Part shown: piece after piece, positions 24,122-31,995 of the stretch
Position numbering within the stretch: the stretch's first letter is position 1
Layout: every line of letters begins with the position of its first letter
Source: Streptomyces lucensis JCM 4490
GTDB taxonomy: Bacteria; Actinomycetota; Actinomycetes; Streptomycetales; Streptomycetaceae
Length of the DNA stretch: 64,000 nt
Direction: 5' to 3'
NCBI RefSeq assembly: GCF_014650035.1
Contig: NZ_BMUE01000002.1
Coordinates: forward strand, 62,001-126,000
Program-made: the position numbers and the translations under genes
The notes under the pieces: generated by a model
Told to the model about the DNA's origin: nothing
The model's database searches: none
What the model saw: only the letters and a program-made list of their open reading frames with translations

Positions 24122-26427
24122 GCAACGAAGCCGGCATCGCGACCACCGCCGCGGACCCCGCCCCCGAGACCGAGCCGGCGCCGCACGGACTCGGCGCCGC
24201 CCTGCCGCACGCCGACGCACGCGCCAAGACCGAGGGCACCTTCCCGTACGCCGCCGACCTGTGGGCCGAGGGCCTGCTGTGGGCGGCCGTGCTGCGGTCC
24301 CCGCACGCGCACGCGCGCATCGTCTCCATCGACACCACCCACGCGCGCGAGATGCCCGGCGTACGCGCCGTCATCACGCACGAGGACGTGCCCGGCACCC
24401 CCCGCCACGGCCGCGGCACCCCCGACCGGCCGGTGTTCGCCTCCGAGGTCGTACGGCACCACGGGGAGCCCATCGCGGCCGTCGCCGCCGACCACCCGGA
24501 CACCGCGCGGATGGCCGCCGCGGCCGTCATCGTCGAGTACGAGGTGCTCGACCCGGTCACCGACCCCGAGCAGGCCTTCGAGGCGGAGCCGCTGCATCCG
24601 GACGGCAACCTGATCCGGCACATCCCGCTGCGCCACGGCGACCCGGACGCGGTCGGCGAGGTCGTCGTCGAGGGCCTGTACCGGATAGGGCGCCAGGACC
24701 CGGCCCCCATCGGCGCCGAGGCCGGCCTCGCCGTGCCCCGCCCCGACGGCGGCGTGGAGCTGTACCTGGCCTCCACCGACCCGCACACCGACCGCAACAC
24801 GGCCGCGGCCTGCTACGGCCTGTCCCCCGACCGGGTGAAAATCGTCGTCACCGGGGTGCCCGGCGCCACCGCCGACCGCGAGGACCAGGGCTTCCAGCTC
24901 CCGCTCGGCCTGCTCGCCCTGAAGACCGGCTGCCCGGTGAAGCTGACGGCCACCCGCGAGGAGTCCTTCCTCGGCCACGCCCACCGCCACCCCACCCTGC
25001 TGCGCTACCGCCACCACGCCGACGCCGAGGGCACGCTGGTCAAGGTCGAGGCGCAGATCCTGCTCGACGCGGGCGCGTACGCCGACACCTCCGCCGAGGC
25101 CCTGGCCGCCGCCGTCTCCTTCGCCTGCGGCCCGTACGTCGTCCCGAACGCCTTCATCGAGGGCTGGGCCGTACGCACCAACAACCCGCCCTCCGGCCAC
25201 GTGCGCGGTGAGGGCGCCATGCAGGTGTGCGCCGCCTACGAGGCCCAGATGGACAAGCTGGCGAAGAAGCTCGGCCTGGACCCGGCCGAACTGCGCCTGC
25301 GCAACGCCCTCGCGACCGGGGACGTCCTGCCGATCGGCCAGACGGTGACCTGCCCCGCGCCGGTCGCCGAACTCCTGCGCGCCGTCCAGGACTTCCCGCT
25401 GCCCGCGCTGCCGAAGGACACGCCCGAGGAGGAGTGGCTGCTGCCCGGCGGCCCCGAGGGCGCGGGCGAACCGGGCGCGGTGCGCCGCGGCGTCGGCTAC
25501 GGCCTGGGCATGGTGCACATGCTCGGCGCGGAGGGCGCCGACGAGGTGTCCACGGCGACGGTCAAGGTGCACGACGGCGTCGCGACCGTGCTCTGCGCGG
25601 CCGTCGAGACCGGCCAGGGCTTCACCACCCTCGCCCGCCAGATCGTCCAGGAGACCCTCGGCGTCGAGGAAGTCCACGTGGCCCCGGTCGACACCGACCA
25701 GCCGCCGGCCGGCGCGGGCTGCCGCGGCCGCCACACCTGGGTGTCGGGCGGCGCGGTGGAACGCGCGGCGAAGATGGTCCGCGCCCAGCTCCTGCAGCCC
25801 CTGGCCCACAAGTTCGGCATGTCCACCGAGCTGCTGCAGATCACCGACGGCAAGATCACCTCCTACGACGGCGTGCTGTCGACGACCGTCGGCGAGGCGC
25901 TGGACGGCAAGGAACTGTGGGCCACCGCCCAGTGCCGCCCGCACCCCACCGAGCCGCTCGACGCGGCCGGCCAGGGCGACGCCTTCGTGGGCCTCGCCTT
26001 CTGCGCGATCCGCGCGGTGGTGGACGTCGACATCGAGCTGGGCTCGGTCCGGGTGGTGGAGCTGGCGGTCGCCCAGGACGTGGGCCGCATCCTCAACCCG
26101 GCCCAGCTCGCGGCCCGGATCGAGGCGGGCGTGACCCAGGGCGTGGGCATCGCCCTCACCGAGAACCTGCGCGCCCCGCGCGGCCTGGTCCGCCACCCCG
26201 ACCTGACCGGGTACGCCCTGCCGACCGCCCTGGACGCCCCGGACATCCGGATCGTCGAACTGGTCGAGGAACGGGACGTGGTCGCCCCCTTCGGCGCCAA
26301 GTCGGTCAGCGCGGTCCCGGTGGTCACCACCCCCGCGGCGATCGCCTCCGCCGTCCGCGCGGCCACCGGCCGCCCGGTCAACCGCCTCCCGATCCGCCCC
26401 CAGGCGGCCGTGGTCACCACGCAGTGA
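24118..26427 (+). CDS. Molybdopterin-binding large subunit of a molybdenum hydroxylase, with non-canonical active-site motifs
   Basis: A 769-residue large subunit. The 'hammerhead' domain begins at FPYAADLWAEGLLWAAVLRSPHAHARI. The segment LALKTGCPVKLTATREESFLGHAHRHP and the GCRGRHTWVSGGAV region clearly place it in the xanthine dehydrogenase/CoxL superfamily. Two hallmarks are missing. The GGxFGxRED loop reads PGATADRED (residues 248-256), and the late catalytic Glu segment (family GAKGVGEP) reads GAKSVSAV (726-733) with Ala732 at the Glu position. GTG 24118 overlaps the previous stop. It is either an enzyme with altered chemistry or an inactive paralogue. Confidence 0.87.
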   Translation: MSNEAGIATTAADPAPETEPAPHGLGAALPHADARAKTEGTFPYAADLWAEGLLWAAVLRSPHAHARIVSIDTTHAREMPGVRAVITHEDVPGTPRHGRGTPDRPVFASEVVRHHGEPIAAVAADHPDTARMAAAAVIVEYEVLDPVTDPEQAFEAEPLHPDGNLIRHIPLRHGDPDAVGEVVVEGLYRIGRQDPAPIGAEAGLAVPRPDGGVELYLASTDPHTDRNTAAACYGLSPDRVKIVVTGVPGATADREDQGFQLPLGLLALKTGCPVKLTATREESFLGHAHRHPTLLRYRHHADAEGTLVKVEAQILLDAGAYADTSAEALAAAVSFACGPYVVPNAFIEGWAVRTNNPPSGHVRGEGAMQVCAAYEAQMDKLAKKLGLDPAELRLRNALATGDVLPIGQTVTCPAPVAELLRAVQDFPLPALPKDTPEEEWLLPGGPEGAGEPGAVRRGVGYGLGMVHMLGAEGADEVSTATVKVHDGVATVLCAAVETGQGFTTLARQIVQETLGVEEVHVAPVDTDQPPAGAGCRGRHTWVSGGAVERAAKMVRAQLLQPLAHKFGMSTELLQITDGKITSYDGVLSTTVGEALDGKELWATAQCRPHPTEPLDAAGQGDAFVGLAFCAIRAVVDVDIELGSVRVVELAVAQDVGRILNPAQLAARIEAGVTQGVGIALTENLRAPRGLVRHPDLTGYALPTALDAPDIRIVELVEERDVVAPFGAKSVSAVPVVTTPAAIASAVRAATGRPVNRLPIRPQAAVVTTQ

Positions 26428-26597
26428 CCGCGCCCGCGCACGCCCCCGCGCAACGTACCCGGTCCGCCTGACGTCCTTGCAGGTGACGGCAGTTGTCAGT
26501 GGGTGGGCGTAGTGTGCCGAGCAGTGGTCGCCGCCTGCCCGACCACGCACACGGCGACGTGTGCACGCGGACGCACGGCAAAGATCGCGGGGGAGCG

Positions 26598-27752
26598 ATG
26601 AGCACGACCGACGCCGGGGGACCGGCGATCACGCTGACCGAGGCGGAACTCGACGGATACGTCACGCACCCGCCCACGCGCGGCCTGCTCACGGGCGCCG
26701 GACTGCCCGCCCGCACCGACCTGCTGACCTTCTCACCGCTGCGCACGCACGGGCTGCGCACCCTGGCCGACGCCGCGGGCGGCCCCTTCCAGGTCGCGGA
26801 GGAGCTGCGCGACCGCCTGGTGATCGGCGAACTCCTCAACCCGGAGCGCATGGACCGCGAGTCGATCCTGCTCGACGGAGCCACGGGCGAGATCACGACG
26901 GCCTACCTCTTCGAGCCGCCCGAGCCGCGCCCCTTCGCGCCCTCCCTGGACACCCTCCTGCGCTTCGCCGCGGTCGCCGAGGAACTCACGGGCCTGCGCG
27001 GCCGTTTCGCCTCCCTCGCCGGGGAGTACGGCCCCAGCACCGTGGCCGAGGCCTCCCGCCGCCTCCTCGCCCTCTTCGAGGAGGGCACCGGCGGTCGGGT
27101 CCCGCCGTACTGGAAGGCGGCGGCCCTGATCCGCCCCCTCGCCCTCGTCGCCGGCCCCGGTACGGCGTCCGGCCTCGCCCTGGACGTCCCCGGCCGCGTG
27201 CTGGACCAGGAGTTCGGCCACGGCCGGGTGGTCCGCTACGAGGAGGTCGACTTCCCCGCCACGCTCACCCACGAGCCGACCCGCCGCTTCCTGCGCGACA
27301 CCGGACTGCCGGAGGAGGCGGTCCTCTTCCACGCCGACACGGACGTCCCCCTGCCGACCCTGCGGGAGTACTTCGCCGACCGCCCCCGCCACGCCCAGGA
27401 CGCCCTTCCGGCCCACTGCGACCACCTCATCCGCCTCGGACACCTCGTGGAGGACAACAGCCTGGTGGTGGACGGCAGAACGGGCGCGGTCCTCACGTAC
27501 AGCGAGCCGGAGAGGACCCTCTACGCCCTCAACACCGACGTCTCCACCCTGGCCTTCACCCTCTGGCTCCTGCACCACGAGCGCACCATCGACGGGCACC
27601 TCGGCAACGAACTGACCACGGCCACCTACGACCAGCTGGCCGCGGCCATGATCCACACCCTGTCCGCCCTGGACCCCACGGGCCTCCTGCCGGACACTGA
27701 CTGGCACTACTGGACGGACGCCTTCCAGGACGAGGCGGGCGGCGTACTCTGA
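26598..27752 (+). CDS. Protein with two tandem SUKH-4-like domains (putative immunity family)
   Basis: A 384-residue protein made of two similar halves. The first begins THPPTRGLLTGAGLPARTDLLTFSPL (about residue 19) and the second THEPTRRFLRDTGLPEEAVLFHADTD (about residue 225). This phasing and the later LVIGELL and LIRLGHLVEDNSLVVDGRTG segments fit the SUKH-4 family, whose members include immunity proteins to polymorphic or contact-dependent toxins. No toxin gene is adjacent, so the role is unclear. GGGGGAG precedes ATG 26598. In Streptomyces such proteins also occur as conserved chromosomal genes. Confidence 0.8.
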   Translation: MSTTDAGGPAITLTEAELDGYVTHPPTRGLLTGAGLPARTDLLTFSPLRTHGLRTLADAAGGPFQVAEELRDRLVIGELLNPERMDRESILLDGATGEITTAYLFEPPEPRPFAPSLDTLLRFAAVAEELTGLRGRFASLAGEYGPSTVAEASRRLLALFEEGTGGRVPPYWKAAALIRPLALVAGPGTASGLALDVPGRVLDQEFGHGRVVRYEEVDFPATLTHEPTRRFLRDTGLPEEAVLFHADTDVPLPTLREYFADRPRHAQDALPAHCDHLIRLGHLVEDNSLVVDGRTGAVLTYSEPERTLYALNTDVSTLAFTLWLLHHERTIDGHLGNELTTATYDQLAAAMIHTLSALDPTGLLPDTDWHYWTDAFQDEAGGVL

Positions 27753-27817
27753 GGCACCCGGAGGCCTGCGGCGCAGCGTCATGGGCGGAACGCGGAGAGG
27801 CCGTGGCGGGATACGAG

Positions 27818-28741
27818 TCAGGAGTGGAACACCTGGGTGAAGTAGTAGGAAGTCCAGCCGTCAGGGTCATGGCCGAAAGCGATGCCCACACCGCTCGTGT
27901 TGTGCGTGCAGTTGAGCATGGTCGCCTTATGGCTAGGACTGTTCCACCAGGCGTTGAAAGCCGTGTCCGGCCCAGGTGGGGCAGCATCGCCCCGAAATCT
28001 TCCGCGGAAGACGTTCTCGGCGCCGGAGGAACCCACGGCCTTTGCGATTCGACCATCGGGCCCAGAAGCCAAACCACCGTCAGACCCGTAATGTCCTGGA
28101 AAGCCTTCCGGTGACAGTTTGTCCCAGAGGCCGGGATGAGCAGCCAGGTCTTCACAGTGGGCTCGTGCTACGAGCACGAGCCGCGGATCGACTTCAAGGC
28201 GCGAACATCCCCCCTGTACGAGGTGCGCGTCCTTGACCAGCTCCCAGGTCCTGCGTTCCTGGGTGTCCATCACGTCTGTCGCGTTCGACTCGATGTGCCC
28301 CAGGACGAAGGTCCAGCCTGCCGCTTCGTGCCCACCACCGGTGGGGCACCGGCCTTTGTTGGTCGGGAATCCGTCAAAGAAGAGTGCGTGGCACTTGCCG
28401 CAGTAACGCCAATCACCCTGCTCTCTCGGACTGGGGGGAGAGGTCATGGGTCCGTGGTAAGCACCGAAGTGCCAACCCGCCGCAGTGTGCCCACCGCCGG
28501 CAGGACATCGACCCTTGTCCGAGAATCCGTCGTAGAAGAACGCGTGACATGGGCCGCAGTGGCGCCACCGTGCCTGCAGCACAGGAGATTCCACGGGTTC
28601 TTGGTCGCCACCCCACACGCTGTAGTTGAAGCCCCAGGCTTTATGTACGCCGCCCGCTGGACATGGGCCCTTGGTCAAGAAGCCATCGAAAGCCAGAACC
28701 TGACATTTGCCGCAGGAACGCCAATCGAACTGCTGAACCAT
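27818..28741 (-). CDS. CAP-domain protein with three N-terminal Cys/Gly/His modules
   Basis: A 307-residue protein. Three copies of a module of about 45 residues, W-R-x-C-G-x-C ... F-x-D-G ... KG-x-CPAGG-x-H, occupy residues about 7-150. Each carries three cysteines and a histidine, suggesting metal binding. Residues about 175-307 form a CAP/SCP domain: VARAHCEDLAAHPGLWDKLSPEG, SGAENVFRG, and WWNSPSHKATMLNCTHNTSGVGIAFG. No signal peptide is seen. CAP proteins are mostly secreted and have diverse roles. The gene is less GC-rich and less codon-biased than its neighbours and sits beside a duplicated tRNA, consistent with horizontal acquisition. Confidence 0.8.
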   Translation of the reverse strand: MVQQFDWRSCGKCQVLAFDGFLTKGPCPAGGVHKAWGFNYSVWGGDQEPVESPVLQARWRHCGPCHAFFYDGFSDKGRCPAGGGHTAAGWHFGAYHGPMTSPPSPREQGDWRYCGKCHALFFDGFPTNKGRCPTGGGHEAAGWTFVLGHIESNATDVMDTQERRTWELVKDAHLVQGGCSRLEVDPRLVLVARAHCEDLAAHPGLWDKLSPEGFPGHYGSDGGLASGPDGRIAKAVGSSGAENVFRGRFRGDAAPPGPDTAFNAWWNSPSHKATMLNCTHNTSGVGIAFGHDPDGWTSYYFTQVFHS

Positions 28742-28788
28742 GAGTAGCGAGCCTTCTCATTCGTGTCGGGTCCACTAACTCCCCCGAG

Positions 28789-28819
28789 GCGGGGTCACCC
28801 CTTTCCAGGGTGACCCCGC
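28789..28819. terminator. 12-bp hairpin upstream of the CAP gene
   Basis: A perfect 12-bp stem (28789-28800 with 28808-28819) with a 7-base loop lies 48 bases from the CAP gene start. It may stop read-through from the tRNA side or lie in the CAP leader. Confidence 0.6.
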
Positions 28820-29004
28820 TGTGTGAACCGCGCATCTCCGCGACCTCTTGGTCCGGGATGGCTGTCTGCACGATCTGCGCCACACTGCTGCGACGGAGCT
28901 GCTCATCTCGGTGGCAGGTTGACGCTTTCATCTGGAAGTCGGGCGAGTGGAGGCGCTGGGCGCCCGGCACCGTAATTGAGACGGGAACTGAGACGGGCGA
29001 TCAA

Positions 29005-29034
29005 AAGGGCGGCATCCACGGGGATGCCGCCCTT
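29005..29034 (-). terminator. Terminator downstream of tRNA-Cys
   Basis: A 13-bp stem (29005-29017 with 29022-29034) gives CTTTT on the minus strand after the stem, which suits termination of the minus-strand tRNA transcript whose 3' end is at 29060. Confidence 0.8.
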
Positions 29035-29059
29035 CGCTATCGCCTGGTCAGGCAGTAAG

Positions 29060-29131
29060 AGGCCGTGGCGGGATTCGAACCCGCGTAACTCGCTTTGCAG
29101 GCGAGCCCCTGAGCCACTCGGGCACACGGCC
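29060..29131 (-). tRNA. tRNA-Cys (GCA)
   Basis: A 72-base cloverleaf on the minus strand: acceptor GGCCGTG/CACGGCC, anticodon stem CTCGC/GCGAG with loop CTGCAAA giving anticodon GCA, and T-arm GCGGG-TTCGAAT-CCCGC. The discriminator is T and CCA is not encoded. All loop consensus residues are intact. Confidence 0.94.
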
Positions 29132-29147
29132 GTGATCACGTCTCACA

Positions 29148-29245
29148 CGGCCGTGGCGGGAATCGGACCCGCGTGACTCCCCGCGAGCGGAGCTCGCTGA
29201 TGGGTGCAGCGCAGGCGAGCCCCTGAGCCACTCGGGCACACGGCC
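29148..29245 (-). pseudogene. tRNA-Cys-like degenerate copy
   Basis: A second minus-strand copy, about 17 bases from tRNA-Cys, shares the whole 5' half and the acceptor and T stems. The anticodon loop and following nucleotides are replaced by about 36 bases in place of 9, giving a 98-base element. The T-loop reads TCCGATT, lacking the conserved T at position 55, and no normal 7-base anticodon loop with T33 forms. It is unlikely to work as a tRNA. It looks like a duplicated, rearranged copy, perhaps from an integration or excision event. Confidence 0.72.
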
Positions 29246-29350
29246 GTGTTGACATCACGACCGTAGGGCGGTGCGGGGGAGTGGCTCAAGGGAAGGGCGG
29301 GGGCCGCAACGCGACTGCCATACGCCGTTCACGCACGGAGTGACGGCGTC

Positions 29351-30112
29351 TCAGGGTGTCGGCAGCTGGACGTACTTCCGGAAGGTGTAGGTCGCGTCGT
29401 AGGACATCAGGTTCCCGCTCGCGGCCGGCAGCCCGAGCCGCCGGTTGAGCGGTGCCGTCAGCGGCCCGCAGTTCTCCGCGGCGGGGGCGGTGAAGGTGTC
29501 GTCGTACGCGGAGAACTTGATCAGCGGTGGATCCTGCGAGATCCACTGCGAGGGGCCCGACCGCTTCAGCCCGAAGTCGACCGGAGTGCTCGCCCCGATG
29601 ACGCATCCCCGCGGCAGCAGCGGGCTCAGCAGCCGGAAGCGCAGGCTGAACCGGCCCGTGTAGAAGTCGGACCGGCCGCCGTACTCCGGCCGTATCGCCA
29701 GTTGGAGCGGTCGCGAGCGGTCCCCGGCCGCCGTTCCGGTCAGCCCGCCCGGGACGGCGGTCGGCGTCGTGTGCATCGCGCCCCACACCTGCCCGTCGCT
29801 ACCGTCCGGCATGGGGCCCTCGGCGTGCGTCATGGTGATCGGAGCGAGATCCACGGTGACCTCGCCCATCGTCAACCGCGGTGCCGCACTGTGGACCTCG
29901 CACTTCCAGCGGGCCCGGTCGACCCCGGCGGGCAGGGCGGGGCAGTCGCCGAAATCGGCCGCGGATCGCGCGGTGGTGGCGTGCGGAGCGGCGTACGCGG
30001 AACCCGGCGCGCACACCCCCGCAAGACCTACGAGGGCGGCCGCACCGGCCAGGGCGACCGTGGCACGGCGGGCGAGGGACGTCCGGAGACCGTCGGCAGT
30101 GGTGTTCGACAT
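29351..30112 (-). CDS. Secreted protein of unknown function
   Basis: A 253-residue protein with a clear Sec signal peptide: basic start (LRTSLARRATV), hydrophobic core (ALAGAAALVGLAGV) and probable cleavage after GSAYA near residue 41. Three cysteine-containing regions follow (GDCPALP, WKCEVHS, RGCVIG, ENCGPL), suggesting disulfides in an exported protein of about 210 residues. I do not recognise a family. ATG 30112 gives the signal peptide; longer in-frame starts do not. It is divergent from the MFS gene at 30323. Confidence 0.78.
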   Translation of the reverse strand: MSNTTADGLRTSLARRATVALAGAAALVGLAGVCAPGSAYAAPHATTARSAADFGDCPALPAGVDRARWKCEVHSAAPRLTMGEVTVDLAPITMTHAEGPMPDGSDGQVWGAMHTTPTAVPGGLTGTAAGDRSRPLQLAIRPEYGGRSDFYTGRFSLRFRLLSPLLPRGCVIGASTPVDFGLKRSGPSQWISQDPPLIKFSAYDDTFTAPAAENCGPLTAPLNRRLGLPAASGNLMSYDATYTFRKYVQLPTP

Positions 30113-30280
30113 GACCCACAGCCTTCCGGCCACGACCGCCCGCCCGCCATCGGTGACTCCCCCGCCTCGACCCTGAGCCACCCCTGATGGCCTGTCAGGG
30201 ATCACCCGCTGGATGCGACGGCGGCGTCCGCCGGCCCCTTCCGGGACGTACGACCAAGGTCGCAGGCACGGTGCGGCTTT

Positions 30281-30302
30281 TGACAGGGGTCAAAGTCTGT
30301 CA
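30281..30302. promoter_or_regulatory. Inverted repeat TGACAG-N10-CTGTCA upstream of MFS gene
   Basis: A 6-bp inverted repeat (30281-30286 with 30297-30302) sits 20 bases before the MFS start and overlaps a TTGACA -35-like hexamer at 30280-30285. It is a candidate operator. No cognate regulator gene is adjacent. Confidence 0.4.
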
Positions 30303-30322
30303 TGGGCCTTACGCTGTCGGCC

Positions 30323-31765
30323 ATGAGTGCCCTGGAATCCCGTGACGCCGCTGTCGTCGAGCAAGCCGTCGAGCCGGACGGCGGTGTGCTGGGCCGGTCG
30401 TACCGGGCGCTGAGTGTCGGCATCGTCTCCGTCGTCCTGCTGATCGCCTTCGAGGCGACCGCCGTCGGCACCGCGATGCCCGTCGCCGCACGGGAACTGG
30501 ACGGCGTGGCCCTGTACGCCTTCGCCTTCTCCGGGTACTTCACGACCAGCCTCTTCGGGATGGTGCTCGCGGGGCAGTGGTCCGACCGGCGCGGTCCCCT
30601 CGGCGCGCTGACCACGGGGATCGGCGCCTTCGCCGCGGGACTGGTCGTCGCCGGGACCGCGCGGACGATGTGGGTGTTCATCCTGGGGCGGGCCGTCCAG
30701 GGCCTGGGCGGCGGGCTGGTGATCGTCGCCCTGTACGTCGTCGTCGGCCGCGCCTACCCGGAACGGCTGCGGCCCGCGATCCTGGCCGCCTTCGCGGCCG
30801 GCTGGGTCGTGCCCTCCATCGTCGGCCCCCTCGCCTCCGGAGCCGTCACCGAGCACCTCGGCTGGCGCTGGGTGTTCCTCGGCATACCGGCCCTCGTCGT
30901 GTTCCCGCTCGCCCTCGCCCTGCCGCAGATACGCAGGCGGGCGTCCGGACCGGTCGACGCGGAGGCGGGCGCGGCCTCCTTCGACCGCCGGCGCATCCGG
31001 CTCGCCCTCGCCATCTCCCTCGGCGCCGGACTCCTCCAGTACGCCGCCCAGGACCTGCGCCCGTTCTCCCTGCTCCCCGGCCTCGCCGGCGCCGCCCTGC
31101 TCGTGCCCGCCGTCCGCGGTCTCCTGCCGCACGGCACCTACCGCGCGGCCCGCGGCCTGCCCTCCGTCGTGCTGCTGCGCGGACTGTCCGCGGGGTCCTT
31201 CATCGTCGCCGAGTCCTTCGTGCCGCTGATGCTGGTCACCCAGCGCGGCCTCTCCCCGACGCTCGCCGGGTTCTCGCTCGCGGCGGGAGGCGTCACCTGG
31301 GCGCTGGGCTCCTGGGTGCAGTCCCGGCCGCGCGTGGCGCCGTACCGGGAACGGCTGATGACCGCCGGGATGGTGCTGGTCGCCGCCGCGATCGTGACCG
31401 CCCCGAGCGTGCTGCTGCACTCCGTGCCCGTATGGACCGTCGCCGTCGCCTGGGGTTTCGGGTGCCTCGGCATGGGACTGGTGATGTCCGCGACCAGTGT
31501 CCTGCTGCTCCGGCTGTCCGCCCCGGAGGAGGCCGGCGCCAACTCGGCCGCGCTGCAGATCTCCGACGCCCTCTCCAACGTCGTCCTCCTGGCGGCGACC
31601 GGCGCGGCCTTCGCGTCCCTGGGCGGCGGCAGCACGGCGGTCACCACCGCGGCCGAGACGGCGGGCGGCGCCCGTCCGGCGGCCTTCGCCGCCGTGTTCC
31701 TGCCGATGGCGGGGGTGGCGCTGGTGGGGGCGTGGGTGACGAGGCGCTTGCGGTCTTCCGCCTGA
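30323..31765 (+). CDS. MFS multidrug-type transporter (DHA family, about 14 segments)
   Basis: A 480-residue membrane protein with about 14 hydrophobic segments. The motif-A-like loop is GQWSDRRGPLGA after the second segment, and the motif-C-like region is GWVVPSIVGPLASGAVTEHLGWRWVFLGIP, which indicates an antiporter-type exporter. ATG 30323 and ATG 30302 are both possible; neither has a good ribosome-binding site. Substrate unknown; the class includes drug/proton antiporters. Confidence 0.85.
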   Translation: MSALESRDAAVVEQAVEPDGGVLGRSYRALSVGIVSVVLLIAFEATAVGTAMPVAARELDGVALYAFAFSGYFTTSLFGMVLAGQWSDRRGPLGALTTGIGAFAAGLVVAGTARTMWVFILGRAVQGLGGGLVIVALYVVVGRAYPERLRPAILAAFAAGWVVPSIVGPLASGAVTEHLGWRWVFLGIPALVVFPLALALPQIRRRASGPVDAEAGAASFDRRRIRLALAISLGAGLLQYAAQDLRPFSLLPGLAGAALLVPAVRGLLPHGTYRAARGLPSVVLLRGLSAGSFIVAESFVPLMLVTQRGLSPTLAGFSLAAGGVTWALGSWVQSRPRVAPYRERLMTAGMVLVAAAIVTAPSVLLHSVPVWTVAVAWGFGCLGMGLVMSATSVLLLRLSAPEEAGANSAALQISDALSNVVLLAATGAAFASLGGGSTAVTTAAETAGGARPAAFAAVFLPMAGVALVGAWVTRRLRSSA

Positions 31766-31772
31766 CACCACG

Positions 31773-31790
31773 TGGTACCACTTAGTACCA
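31773..31790. promoter_or_regulatory. Palindromic operator before the Doc toxin-antitoxin operon
   Basis: TGGTAC-CACTTA-GTACCA is an inverted repeat ending seven bases before the antitoxin start. The first arm extends into a second palindrome (TGGTACCA). This placement suits autoregulation by the antitoxin, as known for other type II systems. The transcript may have almost no leader. Confidence 0.6.
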
Positions 31791-31797
31791 TGGCGCC

Positions 31798-31995
31798 ATG
31801 GCTGGACTGAACCTGCGGTTTACGGACGAAGAGCTCGAGGCACTGCGCGAGCGCGCTGCGGCGGAGGGACGCAGCATGCAGGCCTTCGCCCATGACGCCG
31901 TGATGGCGGCCGTAAACGAGCGCTCACGACTGTTCAACGAGGCGGCCGAGCATGTACTGAGGGCGAGCGCCGAGCTGAACCGGAGGCTCGCCTGA
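31798..31995 (+). CDS. Antitoxin, ribbon-helix-helix-like, partner of Doc toxin
   Basis: A 65-residue protein: a beta strand plus helix-helix pattern at the N-terminus (GLNLRFTDEELEALRERAAAEGRSMQAFAHDAVMAAV) typical of CopG/RHH DNA-binding antitoxins, followed by a short C-terminal helix that would bind the toxin. Its TGA stop shares one base with the toxin ATG (TGATG), so the two are translationally coupled. It probably represses its own promoter through the palindrome just upstream. Confidence 0.82.
   Translation: MAGLNLRFTDEELEALRERAAAEGRSMQAFAHDAVMAAVNERSRLFNEAAEHVLRASAELNRRLA

Larger units (their letters stand above)
28742..29059. other. Gene-poor interval between CAP gene and tRNA-Cys
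   Basis: This 318-base interval has two strong hairpins (28789-28819 and 29005-29034) and a short direct repeat GAGACGGG near 28979-28995. Short open frames exist on both strands but none has a convincing start, ribosome-binding site or recognisable product. Base composition is lower in GC than the core genes. Confidence 0.5.

Noticed and set aside
21204-26427. Antibiotic biosynthetic cluster around the Mo-hydroxylase genes
   Set aside because: There are no polyketide synthase, peptide synthetase, terpene or RiPP genes nearby; the three genes form a simple oxidoreductase operon.
28810-29058. Short protein frames on both strands between the CAP gene and tRNA-Cys
   Set aside because: No ribosome-binding site, no family signature, and the frames run through hairpins; not supported as genes.
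29148-29245. Functional tRNA with an intron or a class II tRNA
   Set aside because: The insert lacks group I intron features and is far too short. The T-loop lost its conserved T55, and no valid anticodon loop with T33 forms.
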